Made by a program: the position numbers and the translations under genes | Assembly: GCF_000316115.1 (NCBI RefSeq) | Contig: NZ_JH993797.1 | Span: 3,396,486 to 3,460,485, forward strand | Direction: 5' to 3' | DNA: 64,000 nt | Source of the DNA: Leptolyngbya sp. PCC 7375 | Lineage (GTDB): Bacteria; Cyanobacteriota; Cyanobacteriia; Phormidesmidales; Phormidesmidaceae | Notes under the pieces: model-generated | Database searches by the model: none | Told to the model about the DNA's origin: nothing | What the model saw: only the letters and a program-made list of their open reading frames with translations | Shown here: one piece after another, positions 26,087 to 35,086 of the stretch | Numbering within the stretch: the stretch's first letter is position 1 | Layout: each line of letters starts with the position of its first letter

Positions 26087-27286
26087 CTAGACAGTCACTG
26101 ACGATGGGTAACGTACACCCACATCCTTCAAGCGTTGGAGTGCCTCCTTCAGGCGATCTTCTTCTGCAATCAGGCTAATGCGGACAAATCCTTCTCCACC
26201 TTCACCAAAGGCACTACCAGGAGTAACGACTACGCCAGTATTTTGCAACACATAGAACGCAAAATCTGCGGCGGTCATATCGGGGGGGCATGGCACCCAT
26301 AGATACATGGTTGCTTTGGTTTTAGGCACATCCCACCCCAATTCTGCCAAACCTGAGATCAGGCAGTCTCGCCGGGTACAGTAGCGATGCCGAACTTCTT
26401 CCAAGTAGGAGTCAGGCAGATTAAGGGCCGTTTCCGCAGCAGTTTGAATGGCGGAGAAAATACCGTAGTCGAGGTTGGTTTTGAGGGTACGTAATCCTTG
26501 AATAATGTGGCGATTACCTACGACAAAACCTACACGCCAACCTGCCATGTTGTAGGTCTTAGATAACGTATGGAATTCGACACTGAATTCTTTGGCACCC
26601 GGAATTTCAAGAACGCTGGTGGGTTGATACCCATCAAAGGCTAGCTCGGCGTAGCATAGGTCATGCACCAACATAATTTCGTAGTGCTTGGCAAAGGCTA
26701 CGATCTCTTCAAAAAAGGCGCGGGGAGCGGTAGCTCCTGTTGGGTTATTGGGGTAATTGAAATACAGAACTTTGGCCCGACGGGCAACAGCTTCTGGAAT
26801 GGTGGAGATATCGATCAGCCAGTCGTTTTCTGGCGTTAGCATCAGGGGATGGATGGATGCGTTTGCGATCGCAGGTCCCCGAAAATGAGCCGGATACGAA
26901 GGTGTCGGCACTAGCACCGTATCACCGGGATCAAGATAAGCCAACGCCAAGTGTGTCAAACCTTCTTTAGAACCCAACAGGGGCAGCGCTTCTCCCTCGG
27001 GATCAAGGTTGACACCATAGCGACGATGGTACCAGGCTGTAATGGCATTCCGAAAACTGGCAGTCCCCTCAAAGGGAGGATAGCCGTGCTGGCTAGCATC
27101 AGCCAGGGCCTGCTGAGCCGCCTCTACCACCGGAGCAGGTGTGGGACCACCAGGATTTCCCATCCCGAGATCAATTAAATCAAGGCCCTGGGCTCGCGCA
27201 TTGGCCTTCAGCTCATCCAGACGCGCAAAGGCGTAGGGAGGTAACTGCTCAAGTCGCTGTGCTTTTTTCATCCAAGCTAGGGTCAT
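26087..27286 (-). CDS. Class I/II PLP aminotransferase
   Basis: 399 aa. Motifs: DLGMGNPGGPTP near the N-terminus, YPPFEGTASFRNAI, NYPNNPTGA, HDLCYAELAFDG, PLP-lysine region FHTLSKTYNMAGWRVGF, and substrate-Arg region GEGFVRISLI. This places it among AlaA/aspartate/LL-diaminopimelate-type aminotransferases of fold type I. Cyanobacterial homologues are usually annotated as aspartate aminotransferase, but the substrate is not certain. It begins 11 bp after the stop of the polyol-dehydrogenase-like gene, so the two are surely one transcript. Confidence 0.9.
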   Translation of the reverse strand: MTLAWMKKAQRLEQLPPYAFARLDELKANARAQGLDLIDLGMGNPGGPTPAPVVEAAQQALADASQHGYPPFEGTASFRNAITAWYHRRYGVNLDPEGEALPLLGSKEGLTHLALAYLDPGDTVLVPTPSYPAHFRGPAIANASIHPLMLTPENDWLIDISTIPEAVARRAKVLYFNYPNNPTGATAPRAFFEEIVAFAKHYEIMLVHDLCYAELAFDGYQPTSVLEIPGAKEFSVEFHTLSKTYNMAGWRVGFVVGNRHIIQGLRTLKTNLDYGIFSAIQTAAETALNLPDSYLEEVRHRYCTRRDCLISGLAELGWDVPKTKATMYLWVPCPPDMTAADFAFYVLQNTGVVVTPGSAFGEGGEGFVRISLIAEEDRLKEALQRLKDVGVRYPSSVTV

Positions 27287-27297
27287 GGCCTACCTCC

Positions 27298-28452
27298 TCA
27301 TGACTTGCGTGACGGTGATTGGGCTTTGCTGGGCAATGGGGACACGGACGCCTCGGGCTGACTGCGGCGACAGGGGGCTGTGGTTGAAACCATGGCAGCC
27401 ATTACCTGCTGAGGGCTGACAGCAAATGGCAAATGGTGAATATCTGATTGGGGCTGACAAGCAAACTCGGCAGCCTGCCGTAGCTCCATTATGGACATTT
27501 CTTCTAAACCCAGATCGTTTAAGGTCATTGGTAACCCAATTTGGGTATAAAACCGAAGCAATTGCTGGCGAGCAGCTACGGCCAGGACATTGTTCGCTGC
27601 CATTTCCTCTAAGCGTAGTTGCACTAAGATACCATAGGCTACTTTTTCGCCATGGAGCATACTGTGGCTTGATGGGATCTGGGTTAAACCGTTGTGAACC
27701 GCATGGGCAGCAACGGTTCTACATTGAGCCCCTCCCATACCACCAATCACACCAGCCATCAGCACCGAAGCATCGACCACCTCCCGCCAATCGTCTCCAC
27801 CAGGATTTTCTAAAGCAGCCGCTGATTTTTGGAAAAGGATATCTCGCAGGACCCGAGCCTGTTGCACTGCGCCAATGATTAAGGTTTGAGAAGAATGGCC
27901 ACTGCTGACAGAGGCTTCGTACCATTTTGCGATCGCATCCCCAATCCCCGCAATTAGTGTGCGCTTAGGTGCGGTTGCAACGAGTTCATAGTCCAACAAC
28001 AATAGATTAGGACAAACCGGCAGCCCAACATCATAACGAAAGGCCCCCCGCTCAGAATACACATTAGATAGTGCAGTCCAAGCAGCACAGGTCGCCGCCG
28101 AAGTGGGGATCGTGATCACAGGTAACTGTGTTTGATGGGCCAACAGTTTAGCTGCATCAAGGGCTTTACCACCACCGACACCAATGATTAGGTCAGCTCC
28201 ATGATCGGTTACTGCCTGACGCAACTGGGCCAATGATGTTTCACAACAGTCATTTCGGTAGGACGCTTGGACTACCCTTAGACCATTAAGCATCTCAGTT
28301 AAAAAGGGCGCTGCCGCCTGTAGAGTGCGATCACCTCCCACTAATAATGGTCGTTGCCCCAATCTGGCGACCAGTGGCCCACTGCCAGATAAAATCCCGG
28401 AACCGCGCACCACCTGAGACGGTGCCACCATCAGCGTCGATATCGTAGACAT
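27298..28452 (-). CDS. Iron-containing alcohol dehydrogenase family (glycerol-dehydrogenase-like)
   Basis: 384 aa. The N-terminal Rossmann-like domain has LLVGGDRTLQ and the NAD-binding GVGGGKALDAAKLLA; ITIPTSAATCAAWTALSNVY follows, as in GldA. Likely metal ligands are D in GIGDAIAKWYE, H in VAAHAVHNGL and H in LHGEKVAYG. It should oxidise a polyol or reduce a small carbonyl compound with NAD(P); the actual substrate is unknown. The 25-residue C-terminal tail (SQPEASVSPLPSKAQSPS) looks disordered. First gene of a pair with the aminotransferase, gap 11 bp. Confidence 0.87.
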   Translation of the reverse strand: MSTISTLMVAPSQVVRGSGILSGSGPLVARLGQRPLLVGGDRTLQAAAPFLTEMLNGLRVVQASYRNDCCETSLAQLRQAVTDHGADLIIGVGGGKALDAAKLLAHQTQLPVITIPTSAATCAAWTALSNVYSERGAFRYDVGLPVCPNLLLLDYELVATAPKRTLIAGIGDAIAKWYEASVSSGHSSQTLIIGAVQQARVLRDILFQKSAAALENPGGDDWREVVDASVLMAGVIGGMGGAQCRTVAAHAVHNGLTQIPSSHSMLHGEKVAYGILVQLRLEEMAANNVLAVAARQQLLRFYTQIGLPMTLNDLGLEEMSIMELRQAAEFACQPQSDIHHLPFAVSPQQVMAAMVSTTAPCRRSQPEASVSPLPSKAQSPSRKS

Positions 28453-28587
28453 AATTGATTCTCAGCAAATCGATAAAAGTCCTAAGAGATTTAGCAGCAG
28501 CTACAAAAATAATCTGTAACGGAGAGCTACATACCAGGGATCAAATCCAGTTATTCCAGAACAGCAGCGACGGCATCCCAATTCAAG

Positions 28588-29103
28588 CTAACTGTTCTGG
28601 AGTGCCGCTCGCGCCTTAGCCAAATCAGAACGAGAAAGGGTAATGGTATAGCCAGATTCTGATTTAACATCCGGCTGAATCTTACCCAGATACAACAAGT
28701 CTGAGATACCTGGGTCACGATGCACAATCGTACGAGCCCGGATCATCGGAGTTTGTCCACCACCTAAACGACTAGGGTTAAACGAATTGACCGCCACCTG
28801 CCGCAAAGTCGCTTCCAACTCAGGTTCTGTAATATCTACAGGAACTGAAATAACAAGCTGAGCTGCCCCAGAATCATAAACAGTTGTGTAGGAAACCGAG
28901 CCTTCAATCGTAGTCGACACTAAGGGCTGAAAACTCAGGCCAAACAGACCTGCTGTCAGCACACCACAAAACCCAGTAACCCCTACTAGTCTGAATCGAA
29001 TACCCCACTGGACTATAAACGCCAGCGCTGCCAGAGCCGCAAAGGCTAATGTAGTGAGGCCCATCCACTTGGTTGCCTCTAGGAAAAATTCGGGAGTTGG
29101 CAT
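28588..29103 (-). CDS. ycf51: Ycf51 family membrane protein
   Basis: 171 aa. Hydrophobic segments are at the N-terminus (TTLAFAALAALAFIVQWGI and VGVTGFCGVLTAGLFGLSF). A soluble domain follows, with YTTVYDSGAAQLVISVP, ITEPELEATLRQVA and MIRARTIVHRDPG. These match Ycf51 (DUF2518), conserved in cyanobacteria and some red-lineage plastids, function unresolved. ATG at 29103. It is divergent from the phospholipase-D-like gene. Confidence 0.88.
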   Translation of the reverse strand: MPTPEFFLEATKWMGLTTLAFAALAALAFIVQWGIRFRLVGVTGFCGVLTAGLFGLSFQPLVSTTIEGSVSYTTVYDSGAAQLVISVPVDITEPELEATLRQVAVNSFNPSRLGGGQTPMIRARTIVHRDPGISDLLYLGKIQPDVKSESGYTITLSRSDLAKARAALQNS

Positions 29104-29256
29104 AGCAAACTAGCGCTTTTTGTGTGTAATCAGCATAACGTGATTAATCGTATCAGTGGACACGTTTTTGAGCGTGGGCATTAGGCAGCAATCTGCTGCT
29201 AATTGGTCAGCTTGGCAGGGCTCACTAAAGACTGTCTAAAGAATTCATCAGGTGCA

Positions 29257-30675
29257 ATGCTCAACCGATTTCAAGTGGGACATTTTGGCCTACTTGCCCT
29301 TGCCCTAGGCAGCCTTGGATTAGCCTATCTAGGCTGGAAAAAAAGTAATAGAGATCTCAGCCCTTTACCGCAAGACCCCTATGTTCAAGTTTTTTTTAAT
29401 CAAGCAGAAACCCATAGATATAAGGATCCCTATCGTCAAATTCGACGGTCTGGTGAAAACTTAGAACAGGTCTTGCTTGATGCCATTGACCAGGCAAATA
29501 TCTCGGTTGATGTGGCTGTACAAGAACTCACCCTGCCATATGTGGCAAATGCCTTGATCAATAAGGCTCAGGCTGGGATAGCGGTGAGGGTGATTCTAGA
29601 TAATCAATATAGTGAGGGCTGGAGCGGGCGCGATCTCAACTGGATTCGTCAACAAGATAATTACAGCCGAGGCAAATACGAAAATTTGTTTGCATTTGGT
29701 GACATAGATGCAGACGGACACGTTTCACCCAATGAAGCGGCTAAACGCGACGCCATCCTCATGTTGCACCAGGCTGACATTCCCATCGTGGACGATACTG
29801 CCGACGGCACCAAAGGCAGCGGCCTCATGCACCATAAATTTATCGTGGTGGACAATCACACGGTGGTCACCGGTTCTGCCAACTTTACCCTGTCAGGCAT
29901 TCATGGAGACTGGTTAATTCCTGAGAGCCAGGGCAATGCCAATGCACTCTTACATATCAATAGTGCAGAGCTCGCCACTGCCTACACAGATGAATTTAAT
30001 CTGATGTGGGGTGACGGTCCTGAAGGGCAACCCGATAGTCTCTTTGGGTCTCCAAAGCCAATGCGATCTCTAAAAACAGTTTCTCTTCCAGGCAGCAAAA
30101 TCACAGTGCAGTTTTCACCACACCGAGCTGACACCCCCAGGGAACAGACGACCAATGGCATCATTGCCCAGGCCCTTAGTCAAGCACAACAATCCGCTGA
30201 TCTAGCTTTGTTTGTGTTGACCGATCAAGGCATTGCCAATACGCTAGCTGCCAACCCTAAAATCCAACTCCGCACCCTGATTGATCGCAGCTTCATCTAT
30301 CGTTACCACAGTGAAGCATTGGACATGCTCGGCCTGAGTTTACCCGATCACCGTTGCAAGTATGAAAAAGATAATCAACCGTGGCATGTGCCCATCAAAA
30401 CCGTCGGTTATCCAAACCTAGCTGACGGCGATAAGCTGCATCACAAATTTGCCCTGATTGATGGTCGCACAGTGATTATTGGATCTCATAACTGGAGTAA
30501 AGCCGCTAACAATAAAAATGATGAAAATCTCATCATCATCGAAAACGCCACTGTTGCACAACATTTCAAACAGGAATTTGAACGCCTCTACCAAAAAGCT
30601 GAATTAGGACGCACAGACTATCTTGTGAATCAGATGAGAAAGATGCAGGAGAAATGTGGCACAAGTCAGTTTTGA
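29257..30675 (+). CDS. Phospholipase-D-like protein with inserted EF-hand-type loop
   Basis: 472 aa from ATG at 29257, chosen over a TTG at 29203 because CAGG lies just before it and a membrane anchor (GLLALALGSLGLAYLGW) starts at once. Two HKD catalytic motifs are present: HHKFIVVD with H192 and HHKFALID with H395, each followed by GS.N (GSANFT, GSHNWS). They should form one phosphodiesterase site. Between the first beta unit and the first HKD is DIDADGHVSPNE (149-160), a complete EF-hand/dockerin-type calcium loop. Probable location is the periplasm, anchored in the membrane. The substrate could be lipid or nucleic acid. Confidence 0.87.
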   Translation: MLNRFQVGHFGLLALALGSLGLAYLGWKKSNRDLSPLPQDPYVQVFFNQAETHRYKDPYRQIRRSGENLEQVLLDAIDQANISVDVAVQELTLPYVANALINKAQAGIAVRVILDNQYSEGWSGRDLNWIRQQDNYSRGKYENLFAFGDIDADGHVSPNEAAKRDAILMLHQADIPIVDDTADGTKGSGLMHHKFIVVDNHTVVTGSANFTLSGIHGDWLIPESQGNANALLHINSAELATAYTDEFNLMWGDGPEGQPDSLFGSPKPMRSLKTVSLPGSKITVQFSPHRADTPREQTTNGIIAQALSQAQQSADLALFVLTDQGIANTLAANPKIQLRTLIDRSFIYRYHSEALDMLGLSLPDHRCKYEKDNQPWHVPIKTVGYPNLADGDKLHHKFALIDGRTVIIGSHNWSKAANNKNDENLIIIENATVAQHFKQEFERLYQKAELGRTDYLVNQMRKMQEKCGTSQF

Positions 30676-30746
30676 TTTTTGAATCGGTAGCCTTTGACTA
30701 AGAAATTCCTGACAACGGGTGATTAACTCAACACTAAGAATTCAAA
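30660..30746. repeat. Imperfect inverted repeat after the PLD-like gene
   Basis: The left arm AGTTTTGATTTTTGAATCGG overlaps the stop codon; the right arm is AACTCAACACTAAGAATTC followed by AAAACTC. The degenerate TTTTGAATTTTGA-type pattern recurs at 49398 and 50781. Confidence 0.5.
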
Positions 30747-30751
30747 ACTCT

Positions 30752-31750
30752 TTATCTATTGGACTTCAGCTTTGCCAGTTTTGCCTGCACGCGTTTGTAA
30801 AAAAGATAAAGTTGTCGTTTGCGAGTCAGACCAGGAATATCAGAGGGCTGTTTTTGCCGATAGTCAAAGAATTGGTTGAGTTCGATCAGAATAGTTTCCA
30901 AGCGAGGGACTAACTGTTCAGCACGGTAAGGGTTAAAAAAGGCATCCGATAAATTATTAGGCTGCCAATTATCTAGCACGGCTGCAATCCGCTGGTAATC
31001 ATAGCCTGTGGCATAGCCTGCAATTTTGTGACAATTTATCCCAGGGTCAAGATAATCGGCCAGGGCATGATTAACACTGGAGAAGACCTGACAGCCACAG
31101 GCCAATGCTTCCATAGGTGGCAAGCCAAATCCTTCGGTCAAACGGTACTGCGCCCAGTATTCAGCTGAATCGTATAGATAGACCTTAGCTCGGTTAAAGA
31201 GAGCCATTAAATCATCTACAAAGGAATCGATCACAACAACATTAAATCTCTTTTGTAATTCAGGAATTAGCTGCGTAGTTAAATATTCTGAAGATTTTCT
31301 TGCCTGCACTAGAATATCAATATCTCGATCAACCTGACGATTAACAACATTGGCAGACAACTGATTGGGGAGCCAGTAAATGAGGGAATTTTGCGATCTC
31401 ATCCCCCAATACCCCATAGTGTTACGACTCACAGAAAGAATCGGCACTTGAGGCGGCAATACAAAACCATACCCCGAGCTATGGGCATGGTATACCACAT
31501 GAAAATGAGAAAGTTTTTTAAGTTGTTTAGGAACATCAAACCCCCAACTAACAACAAAAATAAAACGACTGAGATCATTTTCCTGCAAAAGATCATCAAG
31601 AAAGGGATAATCGTCCTCTCGCTGTCGATAGGTAACCACGTCAGCCTCACAAATCTGTTGAGCTAATTGCAAGGTATTCAGTTCAGCAAAAAGACCACCA
31701 CAGTAAAACGTACGAGTAGTTCCAGGCAGGAGAAAATAAAGCTTTCTCAT
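30752..31750 (-). CDS. Glycosyltransferase, GT-B fold (family 1-like)
   Basis: 332 aa from ATG at 31750; an upstream in-frame start at 31816 would add 22 unlikely residues. The N-terminus RKLYFLLPGTTRTFYCGGLF begins the first Rossmann domain. The C-terminal domain has the donor-site signature YRLTEGFGLPPMEALACGC (E..G.P..E), typical of GT1/GT4 enzymes. A sugar transfer role in surface polysaccharide or glycolipid synthesis is inferred. No polysaccharide cluster surrounds it. It is convergent with the PLD-like gene. Confidence 0.8.
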   Translation of the reverse strand: MRKLYFLLPGTTRTFYCGGLFAELNTLQLAQQICEADVVTYRQREDDYPFLDDLLQENDLSRFIFVVSWGFDVPKQLKKLSHFHVVYHAHSSGYGFVLPPQVPILSVSRNTMGYWGMRSQNSLIYWLPNQLSANVVNRQVDRDIDILVQARKSSEYLTTQLIPELQKRFNVVVIDSFVDDLMALFNRAKVYLYDSAEYWAQYRLTEGFGLPPMEALACGCQVFSSVNHALADYLDPGINCHKIAGYATGYDYQRIAAVLDNWQPNNLSDAFFNPYRAEQLVPRLETILIELNQFFDYRQKQPSDIPGLTRKRQLYLFYKRVQAKLAKLKSNR

Positions 31751-31967
31751 TACAAATGGAGTATAGGCCGCCCAGTATTTTACAGGATGAACGGCTGATA
31801 CCTGGATTGATTGCATAGCGCCTAAGGCTGCCAGAGACCATCATTAAGCCCCAATTATTCACCGCTATTAATTTCGTAGATAGTTCCCATCTATCCTATG
31901 CTTTGATGATTCAAAATTTCGTACATAGATTAGGGATATGCAATCGCTACTCCATTAGGAGGCTCCC

Positions 31968-32261
31968 ATGAATACTTACCCCTCCAATTTGCAAGAACTT
32001 GAAGTTAAACGTCGGTACTTAGAGCGACTGTGGCAGCCTACCCCAATCCAAAAATTCAGACAAACATCCAGCAAATGGCTGCATTCAGCTGGTCAATGGT
32101 TAGTGAAATCCCTGACTGAAGGAGATCAGTTACGCATTTGGGTGAAAGAAACCAAACAAGGGAACTACTGGTGCGTACACGATCCCATCAGTGGTAAACA
32201 TAATCGATTCGATTCCGAAGACGCAATGCGCATTTGGATAGAACAGCGATACAGGCACTAA
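31968..32261 (+). CDS. Small conserved soluble protein, unknown function
   Basis: 97 aa. The start ATG follows TTAGGAGGCTCCC, one of the strongest ribosome binding sites in the window, implying good translation. Sequence features: VKRRYLERLWQPTPIQKF, then LRIWVKETKQGNYWCVHDP and a C-terminal EDAMRIWIEQRYRH. It is rich in Trp, Arg and Lys. No domain was recognised. It is followed immediately by a long hairpin terminator, so it is a single-gene transcript. Confidence 0.72.
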   Translation: MNTYPSNLQELEVKRRYLERLWQPTPIQKFRQTSSKWLHSAGQWLVKSLTEGDQLRIWVKETKQGNYWCVHDPISGKHNRFDSEDAMRIWIEQRYRH

Positions 32262-32270
32262 TACTAAAGC

Positions 32271-32307
32271 CGGGCCTTGCAGTCTGTAACAGATTTAGCA
32301 AGGCTCG
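32271..32307 (+). terminator. Long hairpin after the small Trp-rich gene
   Basis: CGGGCCTTGC (32271-32280) pairs with GCAAGGCTCG (32298-32307), one G-U pair, and AGTCTGT/ACAGATT continues the stem inward. No long T tract follows. Confidence 0.6.
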
Positions 32308-32334
32308 ACTAAGTATTCTGACAACTTCTAAAAT

Positions 32335-32361
32335 GTTGCAAAATATATTGCTTTTTGCAAC
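32335..32361. promoter_or_regulatory. 9-bp dyad upstream of the exported-protein gene
   Basis: GTTGCAAAA (32335-32343) and TTTTGCAAC (32353-32361) are exact inverted complements with a 9-bp spacer, about 70 bp before the start at 32431. Either an operator or a leader hairpin. Confidence 0.4.
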
Positions 32362-32430
32362 CGTTACATGCGCGCTCTTAAAGCTAACGATTCAATAGAA
32401 ATATAAGTAGCTTCAAGGGATGCTGTGACC

Positions 32431-32796
32431 ATGAATATTAAGCTCATCATCAGCAATGCAGTCTTGGGAGCATTGACCTTAGCATTAGCGGGTTACGCTC
32501 AAAGCAACGTTGGCAACAACAGTCGTCATCTATCAGACATCCAAGCACAAACCTGTCCCGTCTTTCTGACTGATAGTACAGCAGCTGATGTTTCCAGAAA
32601 TCAGCGACTAGCTGTACCCGTACGTCCCAACGAAGTATTAGATCTCACCCTACTGTGTTATAGCGGTCCTGTAGACACTGCTGAATCAGAACGGCTAAAT
32701 ACAGAAGTCAACAATCGTCCATCTGAAACTCCACAGTCAGCGACACAATTTGATCAGCTCCCTCAAGATCGAGTTGAATTTGGATCATCGATTTAA
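32431..32796 (+). CDS. Small exported protein, unknown function
   Basis: 121 aa from ATG at 32431; AAGGGA about 10 nt upstream supports it over an in-frame GTG at 32425. Signal peptide: MNIKLIISNAVLGALTLALA then GYAQS. The mature part has two cysteines (QTCPVFL, LLCYSG) that could form a disulfide in the periplasm, and a polar, probably disordered tail. No family was recognised. It lies 67 bp before tatA on the same strand, but nothing links their functions. Confidence 0.6.
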   Translation: MNIKLIISNAVLGALTLALAGYAQSNVGNNSRHLSDIQAQTCPVFLTDSTAADVSRNQRLAVPVRPNEVLDLTLLCYSGPVDTAESERLNTEVNNRPSETPQSATQFDQLPQDRVEFGSSI

Positions 32797-32863
32797 AACT
32801 ACAGGCTAGTTAAGGCCCCGATTGACTACGGTATAGTAATTGAAACATTCATGGAAAGGTGCC

Positions 32864-33052
32864 ATGTTCGGTTTAGGTTGGCCAGAGATAGGCATTATTG
32901 CCATTGTCGCTGTTTTAATTTTTGGGCCTAAAAAAATTCCTGAGTTAGGTAGTGCTCTCGGAAAAACTTTACGAGGTTTCAAAGAGGAAATGGATGCCGA
33001 AACAGCTGACTTTGAAGACGCTGAGTATGTTGAGGATCCAGAATCACACTAA
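32864..33052 (+). CDS. tatA: Twin-arginine translocase subunit TatA/TatE
   Basis: 62 aa from ATG at 32864, preceded by AAAGGTGCC; the family begins MFGLG, so the upstream frame extension is rejected. One N-terminal membrane helix (EIGIIAIVAVLIFG) leads into the diagnostic FGPKKIPELGSALGKTL amphipathic helix, then an acidic tail. It builds the protein-conducting pore of the Tat pathway in thylakoid and plasma membranes. No tatC is nearby. A strong terminator follows at 33157. Confidence 0.95.
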   Translation: MFGLGWPEIGIIAIVAVLIFGPKKIPELGSALGKTLRGFKEEMDAETADFEDAEYVEDPESH

Positions 33053-33090
33053 GTAATCGGAACAAACTTAGTTTATGACTGTCTGTAGTT

Positions 33091-33122
33091 GTAGTAGGTA
33101 CATGGTTGGAGCTACCTACTAC
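33091..33122. repeat. Perfect 10-bp inverted repeat after tatA
   Basis: GTAGTAGGTA and TACCTACTAC flank a 12-base spacer. It precedes the true terminator and may stabilise the tatA mRNA 3' end. Confidence 0.5.
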
Positions 33123-33156
33123 TAGCAAGCGTCTAGTGAGCATATAGTAGGCATTT

Positions 33157-33189
33157 CAGGGAGTGGGTTTACCATCTCCCTGTTTTTTT
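33157..33189 (+). terminator. Rho-independent terminator of tatA
   Basis: CAGGGAG and CTCCCTG pair around a 12-base loop and are followed by seven T on the plus strand. Confidence 0.85.
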
Positions 33190-33235
33190 ATGCTTAGAGA
33201 CTCCACTTAGGGGTGCCCCATCAAAGGTCATTCAC

Positions 33236-34531
33236 CTATATCCCCAAGCGCTGGTAAACCTTATCCAGATTTCTCAGCTGGTAGTCAGGGTTAAATGCCT
33301 CTTTGATTTCCTCTGGCGACAGATTTTCCTTCACTTGAGGATCCTGGGAAATCAAGGTATGGAAATCACCACCTTCAACATTCCATGCAGCATGGGCACA
33401 TTTCTGCACAATACGATAAGCGTCTTCACGGGCAATGCCCTTCTCCACCAGGGAAAGCAACACTCGCTGACTAAAGACCACACCGCCGTACATGTTCATA
33501 TTACGCTTCATATTTTCGGGGTAGACCAGCAGGTTTTGCACCAGCTTCGTCGTCTCTACCAGCATGAAGTGAATCAAAATACAGCTGTCAGGGAAAATTA
33601 CCCGTTCCACTGAACTATGGGAAATATCGCGTTCGTGCCACAGGGCAACATTTTCTAATGCAGCCAGGGCATTGGTGCGAATAATGCGAGCCAACCCCGT
33701 CAACCGCTCAGATTTAATTGGATTACGCTTATGGGGCATAGCTGAAGACCCCTTTTGACCCTTGGCAAAAAATTCTTCAACCTCGAGCACGTCAGTACGC
33801 TGCAGATTCCGAATTTCGACTGCAAACCGCTCAATGGATGCAGCCAGTCCTGCCAATGTGGTCATAAACTCAGCATGGACATCTCGAGAAATCACCTGAG
33901 TCGAAGCAGTATCAGGCTTCAGACCCAGCTTTTGGCAAGTCAACGCCTCAATTTCTGGATCAATGTTGGCGTAGGTGCCAACCGCTCCCGAGATTTGGCC
34001 AACGGCAATTTCATCTTGAATACGGCACAAACGTTCACGATGGCGAAGCACCTCAGCCAGCCAACCAGCTAACTTGAAGCCAAAGGTCATAGGCTCAGCA
34101 TGAATGCCATGGGAACGACCGATCATCACGGTATTGCGGTGTTCCTGAGCTTTATTGCGGATTACCTGAATTAATTGCTCCACATGAGACAAAATCACCT
34201 GATGACTGGCGACAATCTGTAGAGACAGTGCCGTATCCAACACATCAGAACTAGTCATCCCTAAGTGGATATAGCGACCTGCATCGCCAACGTATTCATT
34301 GACATTGGTCAAAAATGCAATGACATCGTGGCGGACCTCAGCCTCAATTTCCAAAATTCGCGCCACATCAAAATTGGCCTTGGCTTTGATTTCGTCCACC
34401 GCTGCTTGGGGAATACGGCCCAGTTCAGCTTGGGCTTCGCACACAGCGATCTCAACCTGTAGCCAGGTCTTAAATTTGTACTCGTCGGTCCAAAGTTCGC
34501 CCATCTCGGGCAGGGTGTAACGTTCAATCAA
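33236..34531 (-). CDS. purB: Adenylosuccinate lyase
   Basis: 431 aa if started at the TTG at 34531 (protein start MIERYTLPEMGELW), which gives the usual family length. No ATG is available, and a TTG at 34552 would add seven residues not seen in relatives. The fumarase-superfamily signature GSSAMPHKRNP is intact and MTSSDVLDTA is in place. It catalyses two steps of purine synthesis: SAICAR to AICAR, and adenylosuccinate to AMP. No Shine-Dalgarno sequence is obvious, so translation may be weak or the start unusual. It converges on tatA. Confidence 0.95.
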   Translation of the reverse strand: MIERYTLPEMGELWTDEYKFKTWLQVEIAVCEAQAELGRIPQAAVDEIKAKANFDVARILEIEAEVRHDVIAFLTNVNEYVGDAGRYIHLGMTSSDVLDTALSLQIVASHQVILSHVEQLIQVIRNKAQEHRNTVMIGRSHGIHAEPMTFGFKLAGWLAEVLRHRERLCRIQDEIAVGQISGAVGTYANIDPEIEALTCQKLGLKPDTASTQVISRDVHAEFMTTLAGLAASIERFAVEIRNLQRTDVLEVEEFFAKGQKGSSAMPHKRNPIKSERLTGLARIIRTNALAALENVALWHERDISHSSVERVIFPDSCILIHFMLVETTKLVQNLLVYPENMKRNMNMYGGVVFSQRVLLSLVEKGIAREDAYRIVQKCAHAAWNVEGGDFHTLISQDPQVKENLSPEEIKEAFNPDYQLRNLDKVYQRLGI

Positions 34532-34686
34532 AACTAGTGTCGCAGGATACAACCGATCTATTGTAAAGGTGTAGCCGCAAGTTACTAAGTCGAAATTAAT
34601 AATAGTGAGGATTTGATTACACGCCTATTAGTTATAGGCACCCATTAGAAGATAGCGCTGTTGTTCCAAGCATCACATTATCCAGC

Positions 34687-34734
34687 AAAACGATACCCCT
34701 AGTAGGTTTGTAAATCTACTAGGGGTAATCGTTT
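34687..34734. terminator. Hairpin between the small membrane-protein gene and purB
   Basis: CCCCTAGTAG (34696-34705) and CTACTAGGGG (34716-34725) are perfectly paired. AAACGAT and ATCGTTT extend the stem outside two small mismatches, giving a T run on either strand. It lies 47 bp downstream of the minus-strand small gene. Confidence 0.7.
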
Positions 34735-34780
34735 ATTAGGCTGAACAGGAGACAAGTGCATGCACCACTGACTAGAGCAG

Positions 34781-34996
34781 TTAGTCGATTTCTATCGATT
34801 CAAACGCATTTAACACAGACCAAGATAGACGGGTTGCTACAGTAGCGAGTGCGATAATCAACACCATGGTCATAACTGCATAGGGCATATGTAACCCAAA
34901 TAAAACCATGCTGATAATTAGTAGGGCAAGCAGTGTAATATCCAAAGCCTTGTCCTCAAATGTTGCTGTCAACTTTAATAGTAGATATTTCGTCAA
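34781..34996 (-). CDS. Small two-helix membrane protein (tentative)
   Basis: 71 aa from a TTG at 34996 with a poor ribosome binding site. Two hydrophobic helices are seen: DITLLALLIISMVLFGL and AVMTMVLIIALATVAT, with a short acidic end FESIEID. A hairpin terminator lies just downstream, which supports a transcribed unit. The frame could instead begin at an internal ATG. No family was recognised. Confidence 0.5.
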   Translation of the reverse strand: MTKYLLLKLTATFEDKALDITLLALLIISMVLFGLHMPYAVMTMVLIIALATVATRLSWSVLNAFESIEID

Positions 34997-35086
34997 GGGA
35001 GTATTAACCCTGGCAAAAAACTTATTAATGGTTCACGTTCCTGTAAATTCAAGTATTGAGGAGTAAGTCTCGAAAACGGGCATTAA

